From contig MU657263.1 in assembly GCA_026770575.1 (NCBI GenBank), forward strand, positions 73,977-103,387: a stretch of 29,411 nucleotides of DNA, in the 5' to 3' direction. Each line of letters starts with the position of its first letter. Position 1 is the stretch's first letter. Under the pieces are notes generated by a model. That model saw only the letters and a program-made list of their open reading frames with translations. It had not been told where the DNA came from and searched no databases. Source of the stretch: Pelagophyceae sp. CCMP2097 (Eukaryota > Sar > Pelagophyceae). This document shows, piece by piece, positions 8,902 to 19,960 of this stretch. The translations under genes were made by a program, and so were the position numbers.

Positions 8902-9669
8902 ATGAATTTTACAGACGCTCCAAAAACGGGTTTTAAAATTGAGTTGCCAGTGATGAATTCTGATTCACTGCTCACGTACTATGACAAAAAAACCAATTCG
9001 CATAAACCTGCGACTTGGTTAGAGGGCACGCCCCTCTTTAAAACTCCGCACAGTCTGGCGATTTGAGGTCCTTGTGGTTCGGGGAAATCATCTTTAATGG
9101 TTAGTTTGATAAATTCTAAAAAGAAAGACTCGCGGGCTTACCACGGATTATTTTCAACAATTATTTTGAGTTGATTCGTTAGACAATAATCCCTTTGAAG
9201 AATTAGATCCGAGTAATATAATATACACCATGATTTTACTTATGAGTTGCTCTTAGAAGTCGAAGAGATTGCTACCGAAAATGCAAAAAATAAAATGGAC
9301 ACGATTTTTATCTGTGATGACGCAACTTCGAAATTGCGCAGTAATATGAAAATTATTAATAAATTCACTCAACTTTTGCTCACCTTGCGCCAATTAAAAC
9401 TCACGGTATGGGTACTACTACAAGACGTCATTCAAATCCCTCCGAGTGTGCGTTCTAATTTGTTCGGTGTGATATTGTTTAAAAGTATCAATTATAAAAG
9501 TGATTTAATTACACGGGATGAATATCTGTCTTTTCTCTCACGCGATGAACAAGACAAACTCGCGAGCCATGTATATCAAAAAAAGGGGGATACTCTCATG
9601 ATTAATTTTATGTGCATACCTAACAAGTTTTACCGTAACTTCACAGAAATTATTTTCGTCAAAACATAG
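8902..9669 (+). pseudogene. FtsK/HerA-type genome packaging ATPase, broken
   Basis: The N-terminal half carries Walker A GPCGSGKSS (about 9067-9093) after a TGA at 9064-9066. The C-terminal half, after 9247, carries Walker B TIFICDDA (about 9301-9324), a conserved downstream segment LLLTLRQLKLTVWVLLQD and a C-terminal IPNKFYRNF. In between, around 9165-9240, the frame shifts at least twice. This arrangement fits the A32/FtsK-HerA packaging ATPases of the adenovirus/Polinton/PLV lineage, usually about 230-280 residues; the span here fits. It would drive DNA into capsids. It lies head to head with the 8395-8862 gene and next to the capsid genes. Confidence 0.75.
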
Positions 9670-9694
9670 GGTACGATTTGAATACGTTTTGACT

Positions 9695-9713
9695 CCACTT
9701 TTCTTAAAAGTGG
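9695..9713 (+). terminator. 3' hairpin after the ATPase gene
   Basis: CCACTTTT and AAAAGTGG separated by CTT, 25 nt after the ATPase stop. A near-identical hairpin follows the minus-strand gene ending at 11320, so both sit at gene ends. It resembles the hairpin-type 3' end signals of some giant viruses; that function is inferred. The rest of 9670-9915 shows no gene. Confidence 0.5.
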
Positions 9714-9915
9714 CTTAAAAGTGGCTAGAAATTAATTATTTTGAAGATTTTCTTCTTTTTATTTTTATAGAGTCTCCAACTAAATCGTTGTAATCGAAAA
9801 ATTTTTAGTTTTTTTCTTTAGATTTTTGTAGGATGAGAAAATATATATTCCCATCATCTGGGTTTTTTGAATATCATAATAAACAACCAAACAGACACGC
9901 ATATTTATACGTTTT

Positions 9916-11195
9916 TTAAATAGAAATCTCCCAATTACGGTTCGTTGTCATATCACACGAAACCATGCAATCGTATGAAACAAACACATCCATGAGAAGG
10001 GCCTCTGCTGTCGGTCCGGTGAATGAAACCTCCAGATTTGTAGTTGTCGAGAATAAATCGAATCCTGAGCGCAATGTGTTACTTCGTTCTTGGATTGTCT
10101 CCAAATCGAAACAAATTATATAACTCTCTGTATCATAATCTTTTTCATAGTTAATCCCCGCTATTGTGCCATCACTGAGATGATGGTTGGAGATACGCTG
10201 ATGCGCTTTTACAATCGCCGGTTTTGATACATCGATCCCGCCTGAGAGAACCATGGCTTGCCCATCTATATAGAGTGTGATATTTTTGAGTTCGAATTTT
10301 TCGAACTTAGAGAATTGATGTTGTGATCGAGGTAAAATCTTTCTATAGGCGACATAAATACAATTGGCTGAACTGAAAGAACAACCCACATTAAAATTGT
10401 GAATCGTAGAATTTGTCGGTATGTTGGACATAAAAGACGCGACATTCTGGCTGAGATATTTAAAAATCCCGCCGTGTGCTTGTAAGATATTTTTCTCCAC
10501 GGCGGGAGAGGTTTCAACAAAAGCACATACGAATTCGATGTTGGACAGAACTAAGCCATTGGGGTCATTTTCCATGGTTGTTGCGTTTGCCACACTAACA
10601 TCCGGATAATTTCCGCTGGCATCTTTTTTTTCATCCTCTGTTCGTCCATCAGTACTGACGCCGTACGTCGCTGATCCGAGTTGAAGGTCAAATGTCAAAG
10701 AATCCGCAGTTGATATCGAAATGTACCGGTTCAACTTGTTATTCCGCCGAAGTTAGACAAAGGTTCGCATAGAGTCGTAACTACTTCGGATTTAAGAGTT
10801 CTGCCTCCAGTCCCCGACATTATATTAAAATCTTTTTTTATGACGTCCTCAGTATAAAGGATTTGGGAAAAAAGGCTGCGATAAGCGCCATGGTTAGTAA
10901 TTTGATGTAGCACAGAGCCAGAATTCCTGAGAGTGATTGAACTAACCACACCCATGAAGCCTGCGTCTGGTGATAACTCAATATCAACTAATGGTTTAAT
11001 ATCAACTCGGAGATAAGACGCATTCCAATCGATTGAAGTCGCACTACGGTTGCTTGGGAGGGGGATCCTAATGATCTCGCCTCCGACAGCCCGTGTCGAG
11101 CCAAGGGGCAGAATTTTCGCATAATGGAGTCGAGATGGCGCCGCGCGGTCTTTGTTCAGATTTGTAAAGCGTTGTGAGATGATACCTTCGGACAT
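9916..11195 (-). pseudogene. Major capsid protein candidate, one frameshift
   Basis: Two abutting frames: 11195 to 10731 (154 residues, start MSEGIISQRFTNLNKD) and 10734 to 9916 (about 271 residues). The second has no natural ATG, and the junction sits at ACAAGTTGAACC, where one missing base would join them to about 426 residues. The sequence is beta-rich with few charged helices, has an early IIRIPLPSN / SYLRVDIKPLVDIEL segment and later strands such as FELKNITLYIDGQAM, and sits next to the ATPase and penton-type genes. These are the characters of a double-jelly-roll capsid protein of PLVs. The identification rests on context and fold-like pattern rather than a diagnostic motif. Whether the frameshift is real or an assembly error cannot be told here. 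Confidence 0.62.
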
Positions 11196-11298
11196 TGTTA
11201 TACTACATGAATATATTATTTTTGATAATTTAATATTTTAATATTTTAGACTTTTAAAAAAAGTTTGACCAAAACTTCCATACATATTGGTTTTGACC

Positions 11299-11316
11299 CC
11301 ACTTTTTTAAAAGTGG
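11299..11316 (-). terminator. 3' hairpin after the 11320-11766 gene
   Basis: CCACTTTT and AAAAGTGG with a 2-nt loop, starting 3 nt beyond the minus-strand stop codon. It shares the preceding TTTTGACC/T context with the hairpin at 9695. Confidence 0.5.
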
Positions 11317-11319
11317 CAT

Positions 11320-11766
11320 TTAGGTAATATTGGATATTTGCAGAATAACTTCGGTCGAGTGTTCTATCACAGTCCCATAAAAAAATTTTAATATGAGGGT
11401 CAGTTTTCTCGGTAAGTCGCTGATTAAATACTCTGGATTTGCGACGATGTAAGTAGCACGCGATTGAATGTTGTTTGCTGTGTGTCCCATTAATACGCTA
11501 GTAGATAGCCCCGATAAATCTTTGTAATTTATTCTGCTGATCCCCTCAACATATAAGGATCTATGGAGGTCTTTAAAATCTAAGGGGTCGGGTTCTAAAC
11601 ACGTACTCGATAAACTTACTAATTAAATTGTGATGAGGCGCGGATTTGGTGCGTTTCTGAGTTGGCTATATGTATCCAATGGGATTGTGAATTCGAAAAT
11701 GTCTTTACCGAATCCATCAGACTCCAAATTAAATCGAAGGTAGTCACGTTTAACAATAGAGTCCAT
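11320..11766 (-). pseudogene. Probable virion protein, one internal stop
   Basis: 148 codons from an ATG at 11766, starting MDSIVKRDYLRFNLESDG, with a single stop (TAA at 11623-11625, codon 48) in an otherwise continuous frame. The sequence is beta-rich with few lysines and contains FEFTIPLDTYSQLRN and ISRINYKDLSGLSTS. It lies directly upstream of the capsid gene on the same strand and is followed by a hairpin. A small structural protein is likely from position; the family is not recognised. Confidence 0.5.
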
Positions 11767-11792
11767 ATGACTACTTTTTATTTATTTTTTGG

Positions 11793-12031
11793 TTATTTAA
11801 ATTTTGATTTCATTTCATCGGCTTGAATAGCCAATTTTTGCATTGTGTCCATACCATCACGGGTTTTCTTCACATATTCTTCGACATGTGGCACGACTTT
11901 CACGGCGGCGTGACGGACTTAGGCCATTTTTTGCGCGAGTGATCGTGTAGGGTTTACTGATTTCTGTGCCAGTTGGCGGATTACGTTAGTTGATTTCTGA
12001 GAGAATGAACGCGGCAAATTAACGTATTCAT
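11793..12031 (-). pseudogene. Small helical protein, frameshift and internal stop
   Basis: After a frame change within the first few codons from the ATG at 12031, the frame reads through LAQKSVNPTRSLAQKMA, then TAA at 11919-11921, then VKVVPHVEEYVKKTRDGMD and on to TAA at 11793. It repeats the motif LAQK. About 80 residues, helical and basic. It lies in a minus-strand run of small genes between penton and capsid. Function unknown. Confidence 0.4.
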
Positions 12032-12041
12032 TTATTTAAAA

Positions 12042-12302
12042 TTAATGCAGAATTAATAAACTCTTGGAGATTTTCTGATTTTTCTCAAACATCCTTTTCA
12101 ATTCTTTGTCTGTATAGATATTATACATTTTGTGTAGTTTCTTGAATTTATTAAAACTTTCCACATATTTATCCCGTGAGTCTTGTAAAATACTAACCAC
12201 ACGAGTTAAGACAGGCGGGTTTCGTCCTCCTTTATTTTCCTTTGAATCATCTAAGGATTTATCAGGTTCGTCCTTTTTCGTGAGTACAATTTGAATTGTC
12301 AT
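12042..12302 (-). CDS. Small charged protein of the virion gene run
   Basis: An intact 86-residue frame starting MTIQIVLTKKDEPDKS, with a low-complexity charged N-terminus and a probable coiled-coil or helical C-terminal half (SFNKFKKLHKMYNIYTDKEL). It lies 3 bp after the penton-type gene and 10 bp before the next small gene, an operon-like packing. Not recognised. Confidence 0.5.
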   Translation of the reverse strand: MTIQIVLTKKDEPDKSLDDSKENKGGRNPPVLTRVVSILQDSRDKYVESFNKFKKLHKMYNIYTDKELKRMFEKNQKISKSLLILH

Positions 12303-12938
12303 CGTCTAATTATTATTTTCGAGAATATTTGCGTAGTTGTCGTTCATGAGTTTGAGTGTAAATGAGTTTAAAATGTTTTCGTTGATCTTAAATTCTCGCC
12401 TTCGAGTTTCTTGATAAACAATGTACGTGCCGAATGCCGCCGATATTGGTATTTTTCCAATTCGCTGAGATTCATATTTTAAATCTTTTTCTGAGGACAC
12501 ATTCGAGGTTTTCAGATCCATAAAGACAATATTGACATTTTGAATATCCTTGTAAATATCAACAGTTTCCGAGGATGTCATCATGAAGTTTGGTGCGTCT
12601 CCTCCACTCCGTCCATTTAAATTTAGCATCGTTTGACAAAACTCCCCGCTTAAACTAAATGGTATTGATAGTTTGAAATTAAATTTTAAAGTTTTCAGGT
12701 TGAAAGTAAATGCCTTTTTTACATTAAACTCCTCAATGAAAGCCTCGTCTTATAATCTTTTAACCTCTGCGACAATATTAAAAAACTGTATAAAATCCTT
12801 CCTCCACATAGTAAGTTAATGTGCTTGGTTCTGCAGCATTTGTTGGTATATAACTAACCTTAAAAATATTATTGCGGCTCGTGACGTTATAAAGATTGTT
12901 GAGGGTTTGAAAATCTGTGATATGAATATTTGCGTTAT

Positions 12939-13430
12939 TACAAGAGCGCGCCGGAGGCACACGGAGGACCCGAAGGATACAGCCAAATCCCATTGCAATG
13001 CCCACGTAAATAATTGAAATTATTTAACTAATCGCTGAACTTTCAAATCCTCCTTATCTTTATTTTTATTATTTTATTTCTTATTGAGCTATTTATTTTT
13101 TCTTTTTTTTGCGGCCGACCAGATTCGAACCTGTGACCAAAAACTTCTTCTATGATGATTCCAATGAGGCTCCTGCTCGACCTCAACTCCCAATTTTAGC
13201 AATCGCATCAACCACCAATCGCTAAATCGGCCGAGTTGCTGTTTTTTTCTTCCCAAAGGTGGAACCTCACGGATGGACCCGGCGACGGATAGACAGACAG
13301 ACAGACAGACAAACAGACAAACAGACAGACAGACAGACATCATTGCCCCTGGTAATCCTTCAATCAAAGGACCCGAAGGGCCCTTGCCGTAAACTGACGT
13401 TGAATAAACGGCAAGGACCCTTCGGGTCCT
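12939..13430. mobile_element. Host SINE-like repeat, copy 1, inside the penton gene
   Basis: Order on the plus strand: ACAAGAGCGCGCCGGAGGC block (12939 on), AT-rich spacer, a tRNA-like region whose box-B-type sequence reads GGTTCGAATC on the minus strand (13132-13141), CCTCACGGATGGA, a GACA microsatellite (about 13289-13340), then GGTAATCCTTCAATCAAAGG and a 63-bp palindromic tail at 13368-13430. The same order occurs at 25877-26245 in the host flank, so this is a host repeat that landed in the virus. The tRNA-like part is degenerate: the T stem does not pair well. Confidence 0.7.
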
Positions 13431-13490
13431 CAAAAATATGACCTTCACTTTACACTGGGTTCGGTTTTTCTTTGTTGGGGGGGGAAGGTT

Positions 13491-13734
13491 TCACGTATCG
13501 ACGCGTGTACAGCACGAGCAGCCAAATTCGCATGCCAAGCGGAGTAGAAACGTGAACGAGCGGGCTCGAACTCGCGACCTCATGCAAGACATTTGAACTG
13601 AATGACCCATGTGATGTGTTACACAAACTTCAACACCGACGTTAATCCTGGCAAAATGGATTTCCGGTCCCAGTGCCAGGAGCCGGATCAGAAGTGTATA
13701 TAAACCACATCACAATGTCATTTTATTATTTTTA
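13491..13734. other. GC-richer inserted host sequence with tRNA-like box
   Basis: Lies between the two repeat copies. The minus strand has AGGTCGCGAGTTCGAGCCC (box-B-like, around 13562-13580). TCCTGGCA and TGCCAGGA pair around 13646-13681. No protein-coding gene is supported. It belongs to the insertion rather than to the virus, judging by base composition. Confidence 0.4.
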
Positions 13735-13744
13735 NNNNNNNNNN
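13735..13744. other. Assembly gap (10 N)
   Basis: Ten undetermined bases separate two nearly identical repeat segments (around 13215-13430 and 13745-13946). The true distance and the true copy number in the insertion are unknown. Confidence 0.95.
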
Positions 13745-13946
13745 ATCGCTAAATCGGCCGAGTTGCTGTTTTTTTCTTTCCAAGGTGGAACCTCGGATTT
13801 GCTGGGCGACAGACAAACAGACAGACAGACAAACGGACAAACGGACAGACAGACATAATTGCCCCAAGTAATCCTTCAATCAAAGGACCCGAAGGGCCCT
13901 TGCCGTAAACTGACGTTGAATAAACGGCAAGGACCCTTCGGGTCCT
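13745..13946. mobile_element. Host SINE-like repeat, copy 2 (partial at gap)
   Basis: Matches 13217-13430 from ATCGCTAAATCGGCCGAG through the GACA stretch to the palindromic tail at 13884-13946, with small differences (ATAATTGCCCCAAGTAATCC instead of ATCATTGCCCCTGGTAATCC). It ends directly against the N-terminal part of the penton-like gene. Confidence 0.75.
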
Positions 13947-14101
13947 GAATAATTCTTTAAATTAATTGATTCAGATAAATCTAATCGATAAGATTCGTCA
14001 TTTTCTGAGTATATCACGTTTTTACTAGACGCGTTAATATTCATAATAGTTGTCATTATTAATATAATAAATATTAAAAAAAATATGGCTGTGTTCTTTT
14101 A

Positions 14102-14263
14102 TCATGTCTGAACAATCCTGAGTTGGTTGTCCCAACCATTTGAGTTCGATTCACTGCACGGAGTCCATTCGTAGAGTATTGGTGCATCTTGTAAGGTGCT
14201 GTTTTTTAGATAGATCTTAGCTTTTCGCTTCATTACAGATTTTAATAATAGTAAGTCCGCCAT
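14102..14263 (-). CDS. Short hypothetical protein
   Basis: A 53-residue frame starting MADLLLLKSVMKRKAK and ending near NQLRIVQT with TGA. It is divergent from the gene at 14287 with 23 bp of A/T between the starts. Both proteins start MAD. Small and basic at the N-terminus; the family is not recognised. Support is modest because of the short length. Confidence 0.35.
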   Translation of the reverse strand: MADLLLLKSVMKRKAKIYLKNSTLQDAPILYEWTPCSESNSNGWDNQLRIVQT

Positions 14264-14286
14264 ATTTTTTTGTAATATATTTATTT

Positions 14287-14502
14287 ATGGCGGATGTAAT
14301 TGATGAAAAAAAATATTTGGCTTTCATTACGCTGTTATCGTTTGTAGGTGTTTGTTATGTTCGTTCGTTGAGAGCATGTGTTGATACGAGAGTGAGTCAT
14401 GTACAGATGTGTTGTATCTCATGTGATTCAATCCCAATCGCAGACAATTTTGTCTCTGAGGTTTTTGTGATTGACGAAGAAACCCCAGACAAAGGTAAGT
14501 AA
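14287..14502 (+). CDS. Small protein with a hydrophobic segment
   Basis: A 71-residue frame starting MADVIDEKKYLAFITLLSF. Residues about 11-25 are hydrophobic (LAFITLLSFVGVCYV) and could form one membrane helix. Five cysteines follow, including CCISC. It is tail to tail with the repeat protein at 14504. Function unknown. Confidence 0.4.
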   Translation: MADVIDEKKYLAFITLLSFVGVCYVRSLRACVDTRVSHVQMCCISCDSIPIADNFVSEVFVIDEETPDKGK

Positions 14503-14503
14503 A

Positions 14504-14953
14504 TTAAGATTGGGTTGCGGATTGTTTTTTCAACTGGCGCGATATTTTTCTTTTTGCGACAATTTTGTCTTTATTCTTTTCATAACTTGTTTTTAAGATG
14601 GCTTTCCGTTTTTCTGGATTGTTTAAAGCATATTCCTTACGTTTTATTAAGATTTGTCCGCGGTTATTTTTGTAAGTTTCTTTAATTTTATCGCAATTTT
14701 TTAAGTAATAATTTTTATAATAATTCGGCTTATTTTCATTCCACTCTTTCTTATAATTCGGGTTATTTTCATTCCACTCTTTCTTATATGTCGGGTTAAT
14801 TTCATGCCACTCTTTAAAATATGTCGGGTTATTTTCATGCCACTCTTTAAAATATTTCGGGTTATCTTCGCGCCATTTTGTCATATATGTCGGGTTATCT
14901 TCGCGCCATTTTTTTGTTCTGAATAGGAACTCCTTTGTTCTGAATAGGAACAT
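14504..14953 (-). CDS. KEWxENNPxY repeat protein
   Basis: 149 residues, intact. Residues about 15-75 are six or seven 10-residue repeats of the form KEW-x-E-N-N-P-x-Y; the DNA shows the matching 30-bp periodicity. The C-terminal half is lysine-rich and helical with NPEKRKA and NKDKI. The same type of Asn-Pro-x-Tyr-x-Lys repeat occurs in many large-virus and phage proteins of uncertain role, some next to nuclease domains; no nuclease motif is visible here. The N-terminus carries its own duplication (FLFRTK twice), where a start at the second copy is equally possible. It follows the fibre gene on the same strand. Confidence 0.6.
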   Translation of the reverse strand: MFLFRTKEFLFRTKKWREDNPTYMTKWREDNPKYFKEWHENNPTYFKEWHEINPTYKKEWNENNPNYKKEWNENKPNYYKNYYLKNCDKIKETYKNNRGQILIKRKEYALNNPEKRKAILKTSYEKNKDKIVAKRKISRQLKKQSATQS

Positions 14954-15429
14954 TCTGGGAAGCGCGATGATCTAAAAGAAAATTAAGAGGTGTTACTTAT
15001 ACGGTATAAGTTTTAGGCACAGATACGTTAAATGTAAATCCGTAAGTCGTACCAAACGTTTTTCTAGTATTTAAAAACGGTTCATATATTAAATTAAATG
15101 AAGTCTCGTTAAATTCATTATCCATATAGAGACGTACTTCTGTTTTTTGTCTTAAAGCTATCATAGCAAAAGCAACTGTTCTAAAAGTATTTTTTAATGA
15201 AATAGTAGTTTTATATAAAACGGGATCTGCTTGTGTCACCACGAAATCATTTGAATCGAATGCGAGTCTATTGTTTTCAAACCCTGATTTATTTAAAAAT
15301 TTAATGCCGTCAGAAACGTATTCAACTATACTTACAACAAAGGGTATCGTGGCGTTGATAAGTGTTTTCATATTTAATTCATTAACTGCAATGATTGGCG
15401 TTGTTAAAGCCGCGTTCATAGAGAGGTAA

Positions 15430-15660
15430 GCGGTATTGACTGCATATTTTGTATTCGTGGATGAAATTGTAGTCCCATTTATTTGGATATTCGTTCCTGC
15501 CGAATAAATCGTGTTTGTCGATGAAATTGTCTTTCCATTTATTTGGATATTCGTTCCTGCCGAATAAATCGTGTTTGTATCAGTGGATGAAATTGTCGTT
15601 CCATTTATTTGGATATTTGTTCCTGCCATATAAATCGTGTTTGTCGAAGATATGACATTC
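15430..15660 (-). repeat. Fibre coding repeats, AGTNIQINGTTISS units
   Basis: Four near-identical units of about 60-66 bp encode the repeated AGTNIQINGxTISS segment. They lie between the third long repeat and the unique C-terminal domain. Confidence 0.8.
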
Positions 15661-18600
15661 CCCTTAGATATTTTAACGTTATTCCCTGCTGAATAGGTCG
15701 AATTAACACTGTCAATTGTTCTAAGTACGTTGTCAATGATGACATTTGATGATTTGGCGGTATAATTATAATCACTTGACACTGTTAGTGATCCGCTCGA
15801 ATCATAAGACAATTTAGGATTCAATTTTAAATTTAAATTATAACTGTTTGTGGTGTTATCGAGTAAAGTTGTTAATCCTGTCGATAAACTCGAAATTTTT
15901 ATAATTAGTATGAGTTTCATTGTCTCATTGTCGTCATAAACAACGAGTGGATAATGCCGCCGAGTCGTCGCCGTTAATGCAGACAACGAGAATTTACCTG
16001 AAATTAGATTTATCCCACTGCCCGCTAGATAGGTCGAATTAACACTGTCAATTGTTCTAAGAACGTTGTCAATGATGACATTCGATGATTTGGCTGTATA
16101 ATTATAATCACTAGATATTGTTAAAAATCCGCTCGAATCATAAGACAATTTTGGATTTAATTTTCAATTTAAATTATAACTGTTTGTGGTGTTATCGAGT
16201 AAAGTGGTTAATCCTGTCGATAAACTCGCAATTTTTATAATTGGTACGAGTTTCATTGTCTCATTGTCGTCATAAACAAAGAGTAGATAATCCCGCCGAG
16301 TCGTCGCCGTTATCGTTGATAAAGAGAATTTACCTGAAATTAGATTTATCCCACTGGCCGAAGTGTATGTCGAATTAACACTGTCAATTGTTCTAAGTAC
16401 GTTGTCAATGATGACATTCGATGATTTGGCTGTATAATTATAATCACTCGATATTGTTAGTGATCCGCTCGAATCATTAGACAATTTTGGATTCAATTTT
16501 AAATTAATCTGGCGAGTGTTTGTTATGGTGTCGAATGCTACGGTGACTCCCGAAGATATGCTCGTGACTTTATATGGGGCGAGTTGAGATTGGGTTACAA
16601 AATTATTATCTGAATGTGTTATTTCATAAGTGATTGGGTTATAAGATAATATATTATATGGGACGCTATCGAACCTAATAGGCAATACATGAAAAGACTC
16701 TGGATTCGAATTTATTGACAAATTAATTCCAAGAATAATACTATTTGTTGAATTTGTAGATATTTTACTATTTGTCCCGATTACAATGCCACCATTCGAA
16801 CCCGTTGTGACTTCTGAACGATTCCCCACAATTATAGAATTAATATCAATGTATCCAGAATTCCCCACTAAAACAGAATCAATGTCTTCCGTATTCGATT
16901 TAGCACCAATAACTACGGATTGTCCAGTTGAAAAACTACCAGCACCCACTGAAATACTCTCAATCCCAAGTGCGTTGCTGTTTTTTCCTATCGACACGCT
17001 TCTTGTCTCCGCCAGTGCCTCGCTTCCAATTTGAACAGAATTGCCATTGAATAATGACGAAATTTGTGATATTTTTTCATCTACTTGTTCTTTGGTATAG
17101 GGGATTTTCGATAAACTAAAATTATTATTTATTAGATCAATGCCTCCAGATGAAGTATATAGAGGAGCATCCTTTCCGTCTTGTCCTTTTTCAGGGACAA
17201 TCAATTGGTCCGACGTTGGGTTGAACACTCCCGTTTCGATATAAACTTGAAAACAATCCGAGACGATTCTCATGTCATCAACCGTTAAAACGTCATCAAA
17301 TATTAACAAATTTAGAAAATTCAAAATCACTCGATGCATTGCCTGTGTTATTATTATTAATTATGCACAAATTAGTAGTCGTTAAAATTGCGCCGACTCC
17401 AGAACCACGTGGGACATTATTAGATAACGCATTATCCGGATTAGCGATGTTTAACTAATTCGTAGCCCCGAAATTGAGAAAATCTAAACTATTACCGTCA
17501 TTACTATTTGGAGTGACAAACCCCAAAAAGAAACCGACTCCCCTTTTGTTATTTTCATGTCCAAAAAATATCTGTATATTCGAACTATTTAAAACTGACG
17601 TTAAAATTCGTCGCCTTTTTAATACATCCGTTGATGTATATCGTGTAATTGAGAAGATAAAAACGCGGGGAGGAATTGGGACAGGGAAATTTATGATATC
17701 CGCTTGGAGGCCTTGAATAACCTCCACAGTCCCGCTGATTAATGCAGGACTGCTTGTTTTTGTTAGTGTCGTCCCTGTTATCGTCGCATTGTTCGACACG
17801 TTGCCAGTTAAATCTTTTAAAAAAATATCGCCAGTTTGGTAAGTATCGGCTGAATAATATGCGAGTGCTTTTAATCTCACTAATTTACTAAATGGAGTTT
17901 CGTATGAACGCACGCTGAGTTTGTTGTTTGTAATTTATAAAGTGTCATCAAAACTCAAATTAATTGAATTTGTATTAAATATAAACGGACACAATAAAAA
18001 AATCGATTTTGTTCAACAATGATGGAATTTTTTAGTGCTTCGGCTACTGTCGCATCAAAAATCCCCGTTTCTATATAAATTTGAAAAACGTCTGAAATGA
18101 GTTTCATCTCGTCCAATGTCAAAACGTCATCAAACACAATCAATTTACTAAATTCGAAATCACTTGTTAATGATGCTGAATAATCATTGATATTTAACAA
18201 ACTGGATGCACTAATAGCCGTCGTTTGCTTTGCGATCCCTTTACTAATATTATTTATTAGCACATTGTGAGGAATATTTATACTCACTGAATTTGTTGCT
18301 GCTGTGTTACAAAATTCAAGCGGTTCTCCTTCGCTTACAGTGTTTTGTGTCCCCCATGTGTTACCCAAATACACTAACCCTTTTTTATTTATATCATTAT
18401 GCCCGAAAATCAACTGTGTCCCTCCTCTATTTACCAAAATACGCCGATTTTTATTAATATCCGTGGAGGTGTATCGAGTTATACTAAACACAAAATATCT
18501 GGTTGGCATCAATTGAAAAAACATTTTATCAGTCTGCAATCCTCGAATGACGTCTAAATTACCCCGAATTAATCCTGCAGAGGTTGTCTTTATAACTGAG

Positions 18601-19624
18601 CCTGTTATCGTTGCCGTTTTTGTAAGATTTCCCGACAAATCATTTAAAATATTAGAATCTTGTAGGTAATTGTGCGCACTGTAATTCATAACGGGCGGTT
18701 TGAATCTCAATAATTTTTGAAACGGTGTCTCATCAGGGCGCACTGATAACTGAGAATTTTTTATAGCAGAGTATCATCATAATTTAAATTTATTGCTTTA
18801 TCCGAATATAAAAACGGACTGAATGAGGCTATTTTAAAATTTGCACGATGTGCCGCGACGGTTTCTGCGGAGACATCATACAAGCCCGTTTCGATATAAT
18901 CTTAAAATACGGTTGAGACGATTTTCATGTCATCAACTGTCAAGGTATCGGGTAATATCAACAGTTTTGAAAATTGGAAATCTGATGTTTGAGTGCTATT
19001 AGTGTTGATCCCCATCCGAGTTAGTGAGCTACCAAATGGTTTTAAAGTAATACCCCTTGACAAATTTTGCGAAAATACGTTGTTCGGTAAGCCGATTGAG
19101 GGTGAGCTTGTCATCGCCATGTTAGAAAATTCTAAAACATCTCCGTCGGTTACATTGGGTGTCATGTACCCATTCACATTAAATGCTATGCCTTTTTTTT
19201 GGGCATCGTGACCACATATAGTTGTCGAACCTGCTGCGTTTAACAAAATTCGTTTTTGTTTTAAAACATCAGCCGATGTATAACGAGTGATTGAGAACAT
19301 AAAAAATCTACTTGGTAAAAGCGGGAATAAAATCGAATCTGTTTGAAATCCTTGGATCACATCGACCAAACCACCAAACTTCCCCGTGTGCGTAGTTTTT
19401 AAAACGTTTCCAGTTATCGGTGCGCCATTCAACACATTGCCTGTTAAATCGGTTATTGTAGAAGAACCTTGCGTATAATTACTCGCACTATAATGACAAA
19501 ATGGTGGTTTTAATCTCAATAATTTTTGAAATGGAGTTTCAATCGGTACAGGCAGTTTTGAATTTTTTAAAATTAAAGTATCGTCGAAGTCTGCTGTAAA
19601 ATTATTACCGGTTAATAAAACTCC

Positions 19625-19960
19625 GGATGAACTTGAGTATGTCGTGTTTATTGAACTTATATTAAAATTCGGATATGTTCCGGTTACTGTTGAAGCGTTA
19701 TTCACACCGGTTGCTGTCAATCCGATTATTTGATCTGGCAGTGTGTTGCGGAATGTTGTCCCAGTTAATGAAATCCCCGAGCCTGAGCAATCGTAAGTCG
19801 TATTTGTGTTAATTGAACTAATATTAAAATTTGGATATGTCCCAGTTATCGATGTTGCGTTATTCACACCGGTTGATGTCAATCCGACTATTTTATCAGG
19901 TAGTGTGTTACGGAATGTTGTCCCTGTTAAAGAAATCCCAGTCCCTGAACAATCGTAAGT
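19625..19960 (-). repeat. Fibre coding repeats, GTTFRNTLPD units
   Basis: Two units of about 170 bp encode YDCSGxGISLTGTTFRNTLPD followed by GVNNA...TGTYPNFNISSIN. They are highly similar at DNA level, suggesting recent duplication or conversion. Confidence 0.8.

Larger units (their letters stand above)
12306..14056 (-). pseudogene. Penton-like minor capsid protein, split by host repeat
   Basis: The N-terminal exon-like fragment runs from an ATG at 14056 to about 13946 (MTTIMNINASSKNVIYSEND..., then LDLSESINL). The C-terminal part runs from about 12938 (NANIHITDFQTLNN) to TAA at 12306. Between them lies a host repeat insertion with an assembly gap. The combined protein is about 245 residues. 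The 'serine-rich start, YRLDLSESI, then beta-strands' pattern with position next to the capsid gene fits a single-jelly-roll penton. The C-terminal part has its own damage: a frameshift at A6 near 12780-12785 and TAA at 12750-12752. The downstream half contains LNLNGRSGGDAPNFMM and VNIVFMDLKT. The penton assignment is inference; the split itself is directly visible. Confidence 0.55.

Noticed and set aside
13110..13200. A functional tRNA gene
   Set aside because: A box-B-like GGTTCGAATC exists but the T stem pairs poorly and no complete cloverleaf is seen; called only tRNA-like within a repeat.
13089..13448. Frames of about 60-120 codons with repeated Ser-Val-Cys-Leu
   Set aside because: These translate the GACA microsatellite of the SINE-like repeat; the same pattern appears in each copy.
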